From Leptodactylus fallax (Eukaryota; Chordata; Amphibia; Anura; Leptodactylidae): a DNA stretch of 64,000 bases. Of this stretch, positions 21,897 to 32,770 are shown one piece after another. The number at the start of each line of letters is the position of its first letter. Position 1 is the first letter of the stretch. A model generated the notes under the pieces. That model made no database searches and was not told the DNA's origin. It worked only from the letters and a program-made list of their open reading frames with translations. Location: positions 5,585,501 through 5,649,500 of the forward strand of contig CAMRHE010000067.1 of the NCBI GenBank assembly GCA_947044405.1. Direction: 5' to 3'. The position numbers were made by a program, and so were the translations under genes.

Positions 21897-22503
21897 TGAG
21901 GCACATTTATTAATACTGTCAAACTTTGCACTGTCCTAAACTACCAATCCTGTTCGTAGTTCAAGACATGTATGAATCTGTCATACGGACCTTGATAAAT
22001 ATGGAGTGTTTCTAGAAGCTCCAAAATTCAAATACCATCCAACTAAAAGTGTCAAGCTTCACCACGAGACAAATATTTGGCGCAAAACATCTAAACACAA
22101 TCTATAGACAAAGAACGTAACTCAGAGGCTGTAACAAATATTTGGCGCACGCATCAAAAAAGTAGACACAAATTATCTCTCGCATATTGAGGAGACAAAT
22201 ATGGGTCGCAAAATTTATGGTGCACAAAGTAAATTGTCGGAAATTCATGACACCATTTTAAACTTGGTCTACTTTGCAGAAGAAAATCTGCTCCATATTT
22301 CATAAATGTGTTGTAACGTTAGACACTTCTAAACCTCGCCCATTCTTGGGCACATTTTTGAAAAATGTTGAGCCTGTCGTATTTTTTTTATTCTTTCTGG
22401 TGCAAACTGTTCATAAATATGTCGTAAATGCCGTGCACTATAAATTTTTGTGCAAATGTAGACAGAAAAATTTCACTTCTATTGGTAAATATGCCCCGAT
22501 GTT
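21897..22503. mobile_element. MITE-like element with GGCATATTTA-type ends
   Basis: The left end GGCACATTTATTAATACT and the right end TATTGGTAAATATGCCCC are inverted over about 18 bases. Internal blocks of ACAAATATTTGGCGC recur at 22069 and 22136. It is non-coding. The terminus differs from the TTAA family, so it is a separate group; the class is not determined. Confidence 0.55.
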
Positions 22504-22736
22504 CTATGACTAATATGATACCTAGAGTACTAGCAGAGTAATCTAATGAATGATTCCAGCATGGTGGGACCCCTGAGTGTTAAACTGCATGCTTATATAT
22601 TTCTGTATATTTGGACACTATACACGTTTCTGTCTTAGCATTGCCATGATTTGTAAAATTGCAGGCTTTGAAATAGCAAAAGTTTAAGCATCACTTAACA
22701 TTAGAGCAACAAGACTCCAAAATCATAGGGGATCGC

Positions 22737-22849
22737 CTAAAGGGGTTGACCAATTTTTATGTCTTTTGTTTCTCTTCAGGGGGTGAACTACAGAGCCCTA
22801 TAAGATACCATGGGAGAATCATAACTTGCACTGTACTAAATATGTATAA
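22737..22849. mobile_element. TTAA-type MITE scrap
   Basis: CTAAAGGGGTTGACCAATTT at 22738 resembles a left MITE end. It runs directly into the next element. Confidence 0.4.
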
Positions 22850-23095
22850 GGCTAGGTTCACATCTGCACTCGTTGCCCTTTTGGGGACTCCATCCCCCAT
22901 TCCACTTGAAAAATGCGAAAAGTCTTGCAAGCAGGACTTTTCTCTCCACGTTTTTTGATCGGAAACTGAGCGGAAAGCCGGTGGACCCCTATATAGTCTA
23001 TGTAACTGCTTTTTAAGTGGATTGGATTTCCGTTTTTTGGGTTTCCAAGCAGACCCAAAGAACAGAAACCCAAATGCAGGTGGGAACCTAGCGTA
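22850..23095. mobile_element. Hairpin MITE with CTAGGTTCACATCTGC ends
   Basis: The left GCTAGGTTCACATCTGCA and the right GCAGGTGGGAACCTAGCG are inverted repeats about 245 bp apart. Sub-terminal blocks also pair (TTCCACTTGAAAAATGCG region against its mirror). A partial copy of the left end is at 37852. It is non-coding. Confidence 0.7.
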
Positions 23096-23212
23096 ACTGT
23101 AAAATGTTCTGTCTACTTTGAAGAGACAATTATGTCCAAACTTAGTGTAAATCTCATCCACACACAGAAAAAAATTCAGGTGTATATTGACATCACAGCA
23201 GATTTGAAGTCT

Positions 23213-23480
23213 TTAAAGGTTATGCCATGAAAATTATTTTATCCCTTTATCCATAGGATAGAGGATAAATTGCTGATCAGTCAGGGGTTGAAGTGCCGGA
23301 GATAAAAAAGCACAGCACTCAGCTATCTCCGACGCTCCTATTGAGGTAAATGGGAGTGGGTCAGGTTGTTGACCTCCACCAGGAGTTCAGTTGCCTTGAC
23401 AGCAGCTACATTCACAATGGGGGTAATACATTCCCTGTTCTCAGGATTGGTGGGGGTCTGACCACTGAGCAGTGTATCCT
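23213..23480. mobile_element. TTAA-type MITE relic
   Basis: TTTAAAGGTTATGCCATGAA at 23214 is followed by GGATAGAGGATAAATTGCTG and CTCAGGATTGGTGGGGGTCTG. The arrangement is that of the 12763-13107 element group. The right terminus is not preserved. Confidence 0.55.
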
Positions 23481-23582
23481 CTATTTCCAACATTTCCAAC
23501 AACAAATCTTCATATACAAAATATAGAATTTGCCACTGATTTGAAATAAAATGTACTTTTTTTTCCATCATTTCTGGATCCT

Positions 23583-23760
23583 TAGGGTAATTTCACATGG
23601 CGGAATTGGAAGAGGAATTTGAGGAGGATTTCTGCCTCATAATCCTCTGCCATTTTCACCCCTCCGACCTCCCACAGCAGAAAGCCCATGTAGTTTTTCC
23701 GTGTTGATTTGGCTAAGATGAATGGGGCTTGATGTGCCACTTTCTTTACGTCATTTTCCT
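23583..23760. mobile_element. Repeat relic resembling 36552-36830
   Basis: AGGGTAATTTCACATGGCGG and AATTCCTC/GAGGAATTT-like blocks resemble one arm of the hairpin at 36552-36830. Only one arm is clear. Confidence 0.4.
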
Positions 23761-24200
23761 TCTGAGTTGTGTGTATATGACCACAGTTTCTCCTTTAAGT
23801 ACAATATACAATGTATTTGCACTGTCCAGATGAACAATTCTTAGGTTTTAACTCCTTAATAAACATAATGGCATTAGACATAGGCAATGTCATCTGCTGG
23901 CAGCTGTAAATAATATTGCGCACCAGCAGTTCCAATAGTGTAGTAACAATGCCAGAATTCAGTACTAGGGTCAAACTGCATTACTGGCAGGGAACTGTAG
24001 GATGAAAGCCATATTTTTAGGTCATATCTTTAATAGGCTTTTTCCCTTTTAACTTTAAGTGTTGCTCAACACCATGTTTAAAAGCAGTTCACAGCCTACA
24101 AAAGGTTGGCAAAGTCTGCACTAGGACATGACATCTACAATTTCTGCATTGAATGGTATCTTGATTTGCTATATCCATTGCATAAATAAATATCCCCTTC
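23761..24200. other. No gene recognised
   Basis: No recognised feature. Confidence 0.4.
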
Positions 24201-24202
24201 CT

Positions 24203-24452
24203 AAGGCCCCTTGCAGACCACCGTGGCATGGGTTAGTGGGCCATCCGGGTTTTTCCCAGATAGTACACTGACCCATTAATTTCTGTCAGCCCATGCACAT
24301 GACCGTGAATTACATGGTCCCATGTGTGGGCTGCAAAACTCAGGAAAGGTCCTATTCCTGTCCGGTTTTGCAACCGTGCTTCCGCGGCTCCTATTCATTG
24401 AATGGGCGACACATGGATGATGGATGACAGTCGTGTGCAACCAGCCTAACCC
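24203..24452. mobile_element. Probable non-coding MITE-like repeat
   Basis: The stretch starts AGGCCCCTTGCAGACCACCG. It contains CCCATGCACATGACCGTG and CACGGTC-type inverted words, and ends near GTCGTGTGCAACCAGCC. The terminal words GGCCCCTTGCAGAC and GTGTGCAACCAGCC are only loosely complementary, so its identity rests on composition and internal inversions. Confidence 0.4.
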
Positions 24453-25134
24453 TGTATATTGGAGACATATAAGAATGGGCTGGCTATCTTGATCCATTTG
24501 TTAGCTAAGTAAGCCACCTCTATGTCTTAACTTTAGCCATGATGGATAAAGGGGCTGGCATAACTATTGAACTCAGCCAGACAGATACCCTCTTCAAGAA
24601 TGTCACTGACACACAGGGAGGGGTAAGGAAGTTTCCTAACACATGAGCCTGTGTTGGAACGTCACAGATTACAGCATAAGATCCACTTCCAGAACCACGG
24701 GACATTGAGTCAGATTGGCCGTCCATAAAGTTTTCAGAAATAAACTTTTTTACATTTGAAAACCACTAAAGAATCTGGTGTTGGACAATCCCTTTAATAT
24801 TAAATATAGCAGGTAACATTCGGTAGTCATGATCTAGAGAAAATAGATCAAAAGACCACCCTTGGTCTTGTGAGATACCCCATCTCAGAGGAGAAGCTAG
24901 GCTTTCATAGTCGCCATCACTGGAAAATAGTTTTTTGGGATGTGACTTGCAGCAGGTGGGAATATTCATATTTCAGGCAAAAAATGTCCAATGGCACATG
25001 TAGCGTACAAAAAATAGACTATGGCCACTATTTATAGGTGCTGTTCCCTATTTCTATAGTATGTCAGGCTTCTCTATTTTGTCAGGTAAAATTTTAGGCT
25101 CCTTATGCTTCAGCCCTCCATATTTTGCATAGGA
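24453..25134. other. Unassigned, with one MITE right end
   Basis: TTGGACAATCCCTTTAA at 24781-24797 is a TTAA-type right terminus whose left partner was not found. The rest is unassigned. Confidence 0.4.
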
Positions 25135-25188
25135 CTTCTCCACACAGTATAATGCCCCCCCAGCAGTCCCCACACAATATAATGCCAC
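25135..25188. repeat. GTATAATGCC tandem repeat, left half of array 2
   Basis: CACACAGTATAATGCCCCCC and CACACAATATAATGCCAC are two units of the dispersed tandem repeat. The array resumes at 25968 after an LTR insertion. Confidence 0.8.
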
Positions 25189-25972
25189 TGTTAGGAGTAG
25201 AGCCGGAACCTCTGCGGTGGCTATGCCGGGGTTGCCAGTCTCCTCCTAACACGTGCCGGGTGTGCTCATGTTCCGGTCAAGGGTTAAGTGTTTGTCTCTG
25301 TCCAAGTCTATTTATTCTCACTTCCACTCCCTGTTCACCACTGACTATTCGGTTTATTCTGGGTGTTAGCTCTCGTTACCGGTACTCTGTTCTGTATCTT
25401 CTGTCTGACTTCCTGGCTCCAATCCCCAACTTTGCTTTCGTCTGCTGATTTTGTACATCCGCTCTCTCCTGTTATGACCACGGCTTTCCTTTAGACTCCT
25501 GCTCCTTGATTCCGATTCTGCACCTCGTTGATCTCCTGTTACCGACCCGGCTTGTTGACGATTCTCCTGGATTACCCCTCTGTACTGCACAGACCTCTCA
25601 TTGCCGACTGGATTGGACGACCACGCTTTGGATTATCACTACCACCACCTGTCTACTGCCATCAGTAGCTCCTGCATCTTCAGACCTTCATCCTACCTTG
25701 GGAAGTTTTCTGGTGAGTGTTTTCGGTTCCTGAGTCTGCTGAGACGTGGTTTACTGTGCGTCCCGTTATCTCTGACCTGTACCACTCTGTCCAATAGTAG
25801 GCCCAAGTCCATCCTCAGCTTCAGGGGCTCTGGTGAACACCTCTGGAGGTCAGGGGTGGTGCGACTTGGAGTGCGCTGGACGCTCAGTGCTGTTTTGCCA
25901 TTTGGATCAGTGGTGTCTGGTGGCTGGGATTCACTACATACCCCGTTGCTGCATTTGATTCATAACAGCCAC
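25184..25972 (+). mobile_element. Solo LTR with 5-bp target duplication GCCAC
   Basis: The LTR is 25189-25967 (779 bp). It begins TGTTAGGAG and ends TTCATAACA, with TGTTA/TAACA inverted ends. GCCAC at 25184-25188 is repeated at 25968-25972. The body is pyrimidine-rich (GTTACCGACCCGGCTTGTTG) like other LTRs in this window. No internal region is present. It is inserted into a tandem-repeat array that continues on both sides. Strand is assigned by analogy with the other LTR and is uncertain. Confidence 0.88.
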
Positions 25973-26130
25973 CTTAGCATCCCCGCACAATATAATGCCT
26001 CCTTATTATTCCACACACAGTATAATGCCCTCTTTAGTGGTCCCCACAGGGTGTAATGCCCTCTTAGTTGGCCCCACACAGTATAATGCCTTCTTAGTGG
26101 TTCCCAAACAGTGCAATGCCTGGCTCCACC
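25968..26130. repeat. GTATAATGCC tandem repeat, right half of array 2
   Basis: About five units such as CACACAGTATAATGCCCTC plus TTTAGTGGTCCC. Together with 25135-25188 it forms the array into which the LTR inserted. Confidence 0.85.
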
Positions 26131-27550
26131 CTGCCGCCATATATTGTTCATCAACTAGACATAATGTGAACAGTTACTTGAAACCAAGAAGACAGTGGAC
26201 CTAAGGAGGAATAAGGATTGGTGAGCATAGTATCAACTTTTACCTATTGGGAGAAATATTTGCCAGGACTACCCTTTAAAAATCAGGAGAGTCTCATCAC
26301 ATTTGGGATAGTTGGCTTTCTTTTAGATAGATTGCAAAGATTCAGCTTTGTATCTAAATACCATGGCCAGTGCAGAGTAGCAGCCCATAAGCTGTAAGCA
26401 GTCTCGTGCATTTTCATCTTAGTTCGCTTCTTGGATCGTGTACAGTGTATTTTAATTTTATTGTAGACTACTTCTACCCATATTTTATTCTGACCATTTC
26501 ACTACTGGCAGTTGAGATATGATGAGTTATGAAAATATACTCCAGTTAGTTTACATGGATGGTTTAATATTTGTGTATTTTGCTTATTAAATCTGTAAAG
26601 TGTCTGTAATAGAACCTCATCCAAAAATCTATGCTAATTTAACATTACTCATACACTTTGGATGAATCAGCTTCTGATTAACTTATCTGGCAACTACCGA
26701 ATGTGAAGGGCGCCAGAAGTCATCAGAGTATTGCAGAGGTTCAGTGTTCTAGCAAAGATACCAAGTACTGAAGCTGCTACTACTGCAAGTGAGATAGCGA
26801 GTGCTGTGTTATATTACTATATGGCCTTAGGTAGCAAAACTACCATAAAGAGGAAGGGCTCTGGGCACTTATAGTGGCCAATACTCTATTTTGCACAACA
26901 TACTTTTAGATTTGATACTTTTAATGTATCTGTATATTGTATTATAGTGTATTCTGCTATCAACATTGTAATCAGATCATAAGAATCTTCTCTGTTTTGG
27001 TGAGAGTCAGTGATCTATTACTGTATACTAGTAGTAAAGAGATTTCCGTATAATGGCATGAGTAAAATTCAGCACCAAAAACAATGAACGGAATGGTTAT
27101 GTAAAGGGGTTGCCTCCTTGAACAATCCTTTTTTGTTGCAAGGATTATATGACAATAGGCTTTTCATATGGTGTCCCACTGTATAAATGCCCAACACTCA
27201 GTTTGGGAATGTGTCGCTAGGAAATGACTGATTAAATCACAACTTTATGTTTTAAATCAATTTTAAATTTTATTTTTAAATAATTTTAGATTATGTTTTT
27301 AATTTTTCCATGTTATTATCTATGTTTGAAAAATCCGTTGCTGAGATATCACCGTTTTCGTCAATAGGCAAATTAGCTCTTTGGAACAACGAAGGCATTG
27401 GCGCTTACCTCTTTGAAGCAATGGCAACGCCCCCGATATCTTGGCAACAGAGGCACGGATTTATAAGGGGAAACACCATTTGATTCAGGTGACCCTAACC
27501 TATCTATCTTTGGGGCTGAGATGATATGTTGGGTTCCAGTGATTGACTTC
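26131..27550. other. No gene recognised; two MITE scraps
   Basis: TAAAGGGGTTGCCTCCTTG at 27102 is a MITE left end without a partner, and GACTACCCTTTAA near 26276 resembles a right end. The remainder, about 1.3 kb, shows nothing recognisable. Confidence 0.4.
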
Positions 27551-27960
27551 CTATAAAGGTGTTGTCCAGAACCTGAAGGTAATTGAATCAGATGACCTAT
27601 CCACAGGATAGATCACAATTTTCATATCGGTCTAGATCTAACACCCAGACCCTGTCCTGATCAGCTGTTTTGGCCGTATACAGCCAGAAGCAGCCCTGCA
27701 CCTATTCAAGTGCAGGTGAGACAGCTACAGTTCTAGGTGTCACACACTGTATGCAGCTTTTGGTCCATACAGTGTATTGGTGGTAACCGGAGATGCAGCC
27801 CCACTCTAATTCACTTGAATAGGAGCAGGGTTGCTTCCAACTGTATACCTAGTATGTGTCTTCCAGTGGCCGAAACAGCTGATCGGGACAGGATCCGGGT
27901 GTCGGACCCCAATAAATCTCATAATGATGACCTAACCTGTCCTGGACAACCCCTATAAGG
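27551..27960. mobile_element. MITE with GTTGTCCAG ends, 410 bp
   Basis: The left CTATAAAGGTGTTGTCCAG and the right CTGGACAACCCCTATAAGG are inverted repeats. The internal blocks GACCTATCC/GGATAGATC and CAGCTGTTTTGG/CCGAAACAGCTG are inverted too, so most of the element folds back. The TTAA of the related family is replaced by TATA-like sequence on both sides. Confidence 0.75.
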
Positions 27961-27988
27961 ACGATAACAATGACCATCATAGTCTTAT

Positions 27989-28018
27989 TATTAATAAAAT
28001 AATAATAATAATAATAAT
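27989..28018. repeat. (TAA)n microsatellite
   Basis: About eight ATA/TAA triplets, followed by a related ATT-rich stretch to about 28060. Confidence 0.9.
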
Positions 28019-28726
28019 GGTAGAAGTAACTCTAATAATTATTATTACTATTATTATGATACAAAATGCCAATTGTGATTTCGATACAGTTATTAAAAGA
28101 AGAATTGCCTACATTTCTATTAGATTTCTGACTATTATATCGCTGATACGCTACATCTAAACCTGTGGTTACAGAGAGAAAGCCATGAAAGGAGATTACG
28201 TACTTTAGCAGAGATCACTGGAACCGTTTCCTAATTCTCCTAATTGAGACGCTAATAGAGTTCTAGTCAGATTGTTAAAAACTTGGATCTTCTGAATTAC
28301 CTTAGAAGATTAAAAGTAATTTTACCAAATTTTCACCCATCTCCATTGAACAAAGTGGATTTTACAAGATGAATATACGGCTTATGACTGAACGTTGAAG
28401 TACACTTGAGACATTAAGAGACAGCCTTTCAGAGATCCGTAAGGTTTAAGCCAAGGGAAATTCTAAAGGGATTATCACAGCATTTTACCCGAACAAGAGG
28501 TAAAAACAGACCGGAGCAAACCATAATCATAAATGCATTCTTGCTGTGATTTCAAGCCTTGTTCCCATTGCTTTTTCAAGTTGGCTGGAAAAAAAAGACC
28601 TGTCAAAGGGCATCCACACTTACGAGGATCTGAATGACTCAATTTATAAGGGGAAAATCCGGAAACAGACGTGAAAACAAGAACAGAATCTGTGGATACC
28701 TCATGTACTGCCATGTCCTGCTAAAC
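28019..28726. other. No gene recognised
   Basis: About 700 bp. The part 28100-28350 lacks repeat signatures and may be unique DNA. Confidence 0.4.
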
Positions 28727-29020
28727 TTAAAGGGGTTTTCCAGGAGTTAAATATTGATATCCTATTCTTGGGACAGGTCATCCACATCTCATCTATGGCG
28801 GTCCGATACCCGGGATCCCCACAGACCAGATGCTCAAAGCACCAAGTGCTGCTTCTACTTCAAAAGTCAGTGACATCATGTTCATTTCTCACATGATGTG
28901 TTTGTAGCTCAGTCTCATTCAAGGGAATGCAACTGGCGCTGTGCTTGATCGGTGGGGGTGCCGAGTATCTGATCCTAAAGATAGGTCATCAGTGTTAAAA
29001 ACTGCAGAAAACCCCTTTAA
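28727..29020. mobile_element. TTAA-type MITE, family C, 294 bp
   Basis: Starts TTAAAGGGGTTTTCCAGGAG and ends GCAGAAAACCCCTTTAA, with TTAA at both ends. It contains GGACAGGTCATC and GATAGGTCATC blocks in inverted arrangement. It is non-coding and complete. Confidence 0.85.
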
Positions 29021-29129
29021 CCAGGGATAAAGGCTACTAGAAACTCTGAAGATTCATTTCGTCTCAGGTTCAGGCAAGTCGATCCTCCTGTTTGTTTGGA
29101 TACAAAGCAGAAGTGAAATTATTATACTC

Positions 29130-29480
29130 TGGGGTCTCTTTAGGTACAAATAGATGCGGAAAAGACCACGGCAGAAATGCATCACGGTTTTTTCTGCAGT
29201 GCTTTTCACAGAAAGTCTACAGTTTTCCTCTGCGGACTTTCTGTCCCTATTATACCTATACGGAAACGCCAGCGTTTTTGTAGGTATAATTTACACGCTG
29301 CGATTTACAAAAACACAACAGTTTTTGAAATCTTAGAAGTTCTGCGGCGGATATTTTTCTGCAATTTGTGGATGGGATTGGCCAGAATCCCATCCACTTT
29401 ACAGGTACTATAAAATGCCATGGTTTTTACCACGGTGTTTCTGCCGTGGCCAAATCACGCTATTTTCGCAATGTGAGGTA
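29130..29480. repeat. Hairpin repeat, family G copy 1
   Basis: It shares ACTTTCTG with AATTATACCTAT (here TATTATACCTATACGG), GCTGCGATTTACAAAAAC, TTCTGCGG and CAGAATCCCATCCA with 31075-31415, and in reverse orientation with 52988-53395. It is non-coding, with CACGGCAGAAA and TTTCTGCCGTGG words near its two ends forming inverted termini. Confidence 0.65.
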
Positions 29481-29604
29481 CTGTCCTTATAGTCACCTTC
29501 CCTTACCTTTTCTGAGCCTCTTAGTGGGATCCAGCTCTCCCTCTTGGTCCTCATATGACCTCCTGGATTATGCTCGGCCTGTTATTGGGCCTCAATGGTC
29601 ACAT

Positions 29605-29855
29605 GGGGCTGTGACATTACTGACAGAATTATCCCGTATAGTGACATCACTGTGAATATTATACCTGTACTGTGACATCACTGACAGAATTATTCCCGTA
29701 TAGTGACATCACTGTGTATATTATCCCTGCACTGTGACATCACTGACAATATTATCCCTGCTATGTGACATCACTATGTTTTATTACCTTTAATGTGTCA
29801 CTGGTGCGCATTATCTCTGTAGTGTAACATCCCTTTATGCATTATGCCTGGGTAT
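29605..29855. repeat. TGTGACATCAC tandem repeat, array 2
   Basis: About seven to eight units of the 31-bp type seen at 18965-19725 (for example GTGACATCACTGTGTATATT then ATCCCTGCAC). Confidence 0.85.
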
Positions 29856-29989
29856 TTGTGATAGCACAATAATTATACATTTTTCATGTTCTACAACTTT
29901 TGCTGAAGGTGGTCGTGGAAGATTGGGACCCTATTGTGGGTATTGCTATGGGGCTACATGGTTTCTTGTTATTCTCCTTTAGCCTTTAT
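29856..29989. other. Spacer, nothing recognised
   Basis: Short unassigned stretch. Confidence 0.4.
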
Positions 29990-30290
29990 ATAATTGGAGC
30001 CATCTCTCAACTATGAGCAGCGCTAGTCATATGTAGTTTTTGGAATTTTTCTCTAGCCCACACCGTTCCCAAGCAATCAGTGCAGTTAATTTTGGTGCCT
30101 GTTATGCTTATTAGATTATGCACTGTCAAGTGGGTGGTCTCAGGGAGGAACAGGCAAGGGGGTGTGATTGAGAGCTCTCTGACACTGTCCAATCAGAAGC
30201 CAAAAGTGTCAGATCTCAGAATCAAACCTCTTGCCTGCTCCTTCTGAGATGTCTCAGTAGATGGACTACAAAGGCTATAATTTAAGAATA
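29990..30290. mobile_element. Family D MITE relic
   Basis: It matches 13950-14165 over CAATCAGTGCAGTTAATTTTGG/TTTTGGTGCC, GTGGGTGGTCTCAGG and GGCAAGGGGGTGTGATT. Its own left and right ends are degraded. An internal inversion (TGACACTGTCCAATC region) suggests a former hairpin. Confidence 0.55.
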
Positions 30291-30557
30291 AAAGTAAAAA
30301 AAAACAAAAAACCTTAACCAATACTATTTTATAGGCTGTTTGTGATTCTTGATCAAAGACTCTGGTAATTGCCAGACAAGTGTATAGAGATTGCCAAACA
30401 AGTTAGGAACAGAGTTATTATTGTTATTTTAAAGCAGCTTGGAATTTGCCCCAGGGCCTTCTAAGAAGTTTCATTGGAGGCAATCAATGTAGAGAATGGG
30501 CCTAGAATTTACAAAGGATTAGGTTCTATGTAATATACAATGCTATAATGTTACAGC
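30291..30557. other. No gene recognised
   Basis: Unassigned, with an A-rich run near 30296-30312. Confidence 0.4.
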
Positions 30558-30690
30558 CACCAATACTGTGCACAATGGGTTACCCTCATGTTGTGAGAAC
30601 AGCTCTGACCCATTAAGGTAAAGATTGCAACTTCTGAAGGTGTCTTGGGGTATTAGGCACCAAGACATTAGCAGAAGATCTTTTAGGCTA
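30558..30690 (-). pseudogene. Tc1-like transposase fragment (relic 2)
   Basis: The minus strand encodes LKDLLLMSWCLIPQDTFRS, matching the C-terminal block of the relic at 8040-8984. Only about 130 bp survive, cut by a MITE at about 30690. Confidence 0.7.
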
Positions 30691-31016
30691 AGGCCCCACG
30701 ATGCTGCTTCTTTGTTGCAGATTTTGCTGCAGTTTTTCAAGCCGAATCCAGTAGTGGCTACACAGGGAATGGGAAATATAAAAGAAGCTTTAAGGCTGAG
30801 GCCCCACGCTGCGGAAAAGCAGCTGCTTTTTTTTTTTGTTGCAGATTTTGCTGCGGTTATTTGAGCCAAAGCGAGGAGTGGATTGAGCAGAAGGAGTAGT
30901 ATAAGAGCTTGCTATATATCTCCTTTTCCTTTTGTAGCCATTGTTGGCTTTAGCTCAAAAACCGCAACAAACAAAAAAAGCTGCGTTTCCGCAACGTGGG
31001 GCCTTAGCCTTATACT
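30691..31016. repeat. Nested inverted repeats with GGCCCCACG ends
   Basis: TTAGGCTAAGGCCCCACG at 30687 and AAGGCTGAGGCCCCACGCTG at 30790 both face CAACGTGGGGCCTTAGCC at 30993-31010. Inner words TTGAGCCAAAGCGAGGAGTG and its inverse near 31040 also pair. It looks like one hairpin element inside or beside a second partial copy. It is non-coding. Confidence 0.65.
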
Positions 31017-31420
31017 TCTCTCTTCTGCTCAACCCACTCCTGGCTTTGGCTCAACAAATCGCAGCAAAATCTGCGACAAAAAAAAAAGCAACTTTTCCAC
31101 AAATTAGAGAGCCAAAAAGTGCTGTGGGAAAAATCGCGGCGGAAACGCCTTTCATTTTTTTCCCGCATCGCTTTTAACAGAAAGTCACATTTTTTTTCCT
31201 CTGCAGACTTTCTGCTTCAATTATACCTATATGGAAAATGCCAGCGTTTCCATAAGTATAATTGACATTCTGTGATTTACAAAAACAAGGCGGTTTTTGA
31301 AATCGCAGCATTTCCTCTGCGGATATTTTTCTCCAATATTTGGATGGGATTAGCCAGAATCCCATCCATTTTGCAGGTACTGTAAAATGCCAGGCATTTA
31401 CACTATGTGGGGCCTTGGAC
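31017..31420. repeat. Hairpin repeat, family G copy 2
   Basis: Landmarks ACTTTCTGCTTCAATTATACC, TTTCCATAAGTATAATTGAC and CCAGAATCCCATCCATTTTG match 29130-29480. It ends at TGTGGGGCCTTGGAC, the family terminus. Confidence 0.65.
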
Positions 31421-31812
31421 TAAAGGGGCTTTTCAGGACTTATTCATTGAATTGACCTTAGGATAGGTCATAAATGAAAGATTATCAGGTTCCAACACCT
31501 AGGACACCGGCCGATCAGCTGTTTGAAGAGGCTGCAGTGTTTGTGTTCAGCCTCTTCAGTGCTTACCAAGTACAGTATGTTTCCCATCTGAGCCTGTTCA
31601 CTTGAAAGAGACTGAGCTGAGATCAGACTAAGTGACCAGTGAACTTCATATGGCCTTTGAAGCAGCGCTCTGGGAGCATCACTGTCACTTCATACAGCTG
31701 ATCTAGGGGGGCCCCATTTTGTCAGAACCTCACATATCTTCCATTGATGACCTACCCTATGGATAGGCCATTAATTTAAAAGTCCTAAAAAGTTCCAGAA
31801 ACCCCTTTTAAG
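31421..31812. mobile_element. TTAA-type MITE, family C
   Basis: The left CTAAAGGGGCTTTTCAGGAC and the right GTTCCAGAAACCCCTTTTAAG enclose GGATAGGTCATAAATGA and the inverted CCTATGGATAGGCCATTAAT. It is a long imperfect hairpin with a GATCAGCTGTTTGAAGAGGC block shared with 15797-16023. Confidence 0.75.
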
Positions 31813-31849
31813 TCCTTTAAGGTTGAGCCTCCATGGACTGGACAAATAC

Positions 31850-32038
31850 TTAAAGGGGTTATCCGGTCTCTATGATTGATGTCCTATCCTCAGGATCTGC
31901 AGTTGTCTCACTGCCGGGACCCCTGCAGCTTACCTGTACTGAGGCTGCTAGCTCGCCGTACAAATTGTTGCAACAAGTGTAGGTACTGCAGCGCTGTCCC
32001 AAGGATAGACCATCATAGAAACCGGACAACCCATTTAA
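31850..32038. mobile_element. TTAA-type MITE, 189 bp
   Basis: Starts TTAAAGGGGTTATCCGGTCTC and ends GAAACCGGACAACCCATTTAA, with TTAA at both ends. It is a short complete copy only about 40 bp from the preceding MITE. Confidence 0.82.
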
Positions 32039-32087
32039 TTGGAAATTTAGATCTATTTTCCAAAAAATTCCTGAACAATTTTTGCAG

Positions 32088-32538
32088 TGTGGCAGAACAC
32101 CTTTCATGTCCTCTGACAGAGTTGGTATTATATACCTCTAGAAGGCTGACAGTGTACTGAATTCAGCGCAGTATGCGCCCAGGTGCAAGAGATATCGGTG
32201 GTGTTAGTTTCGGCACAGATATCCCTCCACTGTTAGAAGGGCAGGCCTTACAGCCTAGCAACATCACTAGGCATTGAGGAACGGCCCCCTGACGGGACAC
32301 TTCTATAGCCTTGTACTGTCACAGGGGGCGTTCCTTACCGCCCAGCGATGACGCTGAGCAGTAGGGCCCGCCCCTTCTGATAGTGGAGGGATATCTGTGC
32401 CGAAACTAACACCCACGATTTCTCCTGCACCTGGACGCGTACTGGGAAAGATGACAGTGCGCTGAATTCAGTGCACTGTCAGCTTTCTAGTGGTATATCA
32501 TACCAGCCATGTCAGAGGACATGAAAGGTCCTCTTTAA
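32088..32538. mobile_element. Long hairpin MITE, arms about 210 bp
   Basis: The left arm starts ACACCTTTCATGTCCTCTGAC and the right arm ends GTCAGAGGACATGAAAGGTCC followed by CTCTTTAA. Inner words GTTAGTTTCGGCACAGATAT and ATATCTGTGCCGAAACTAAC are perfectly inverted over 20 bases. The right terminus (TTAAAGAGGACCTTTCAT read inward) fits the TTAAAGRR rule; the left terminus has decayed. Confidence 0.85.
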
Positions 32539-32604
32539 AGACACCACTGCCATTAAGGAATACTGTTACTATGAAGAAGGCCTGCAACAATGCTTAGGTA
32601 GGTG

Positions 32605-32770
32605 GAATGTGTCAAAGTAATATCCATGAATGCCAGGAGTCAGGGGTCCCCAGCAAAACTTTTCCCATAGCCTTGCACTACCTCCGCCAGCTTGCTTTCC
32701 ACTCACAGTGTATCTTGGTGGAACCTATTTTCCAGGTATCAGCACATGCATATGTGCCTGCAGTTTTTTT
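32605..32770 (-). pseudogene. Tc1-like transposase fragment (relic 3)
   Basis: GTCAAAGTAATATCCATGAATGCCAGGA and GCACTACCTCCGCCAGC resemble the middle section of relic 1 (8450-8600). Too short and damaged to translate well. Confidence 0.6.

Noticed and set aside
25125..26056. Two frames of 107 and 151 codons
   Set aside because: They fall within the solo LTR and the tandem array; LTRs of this type do not code for proteins.
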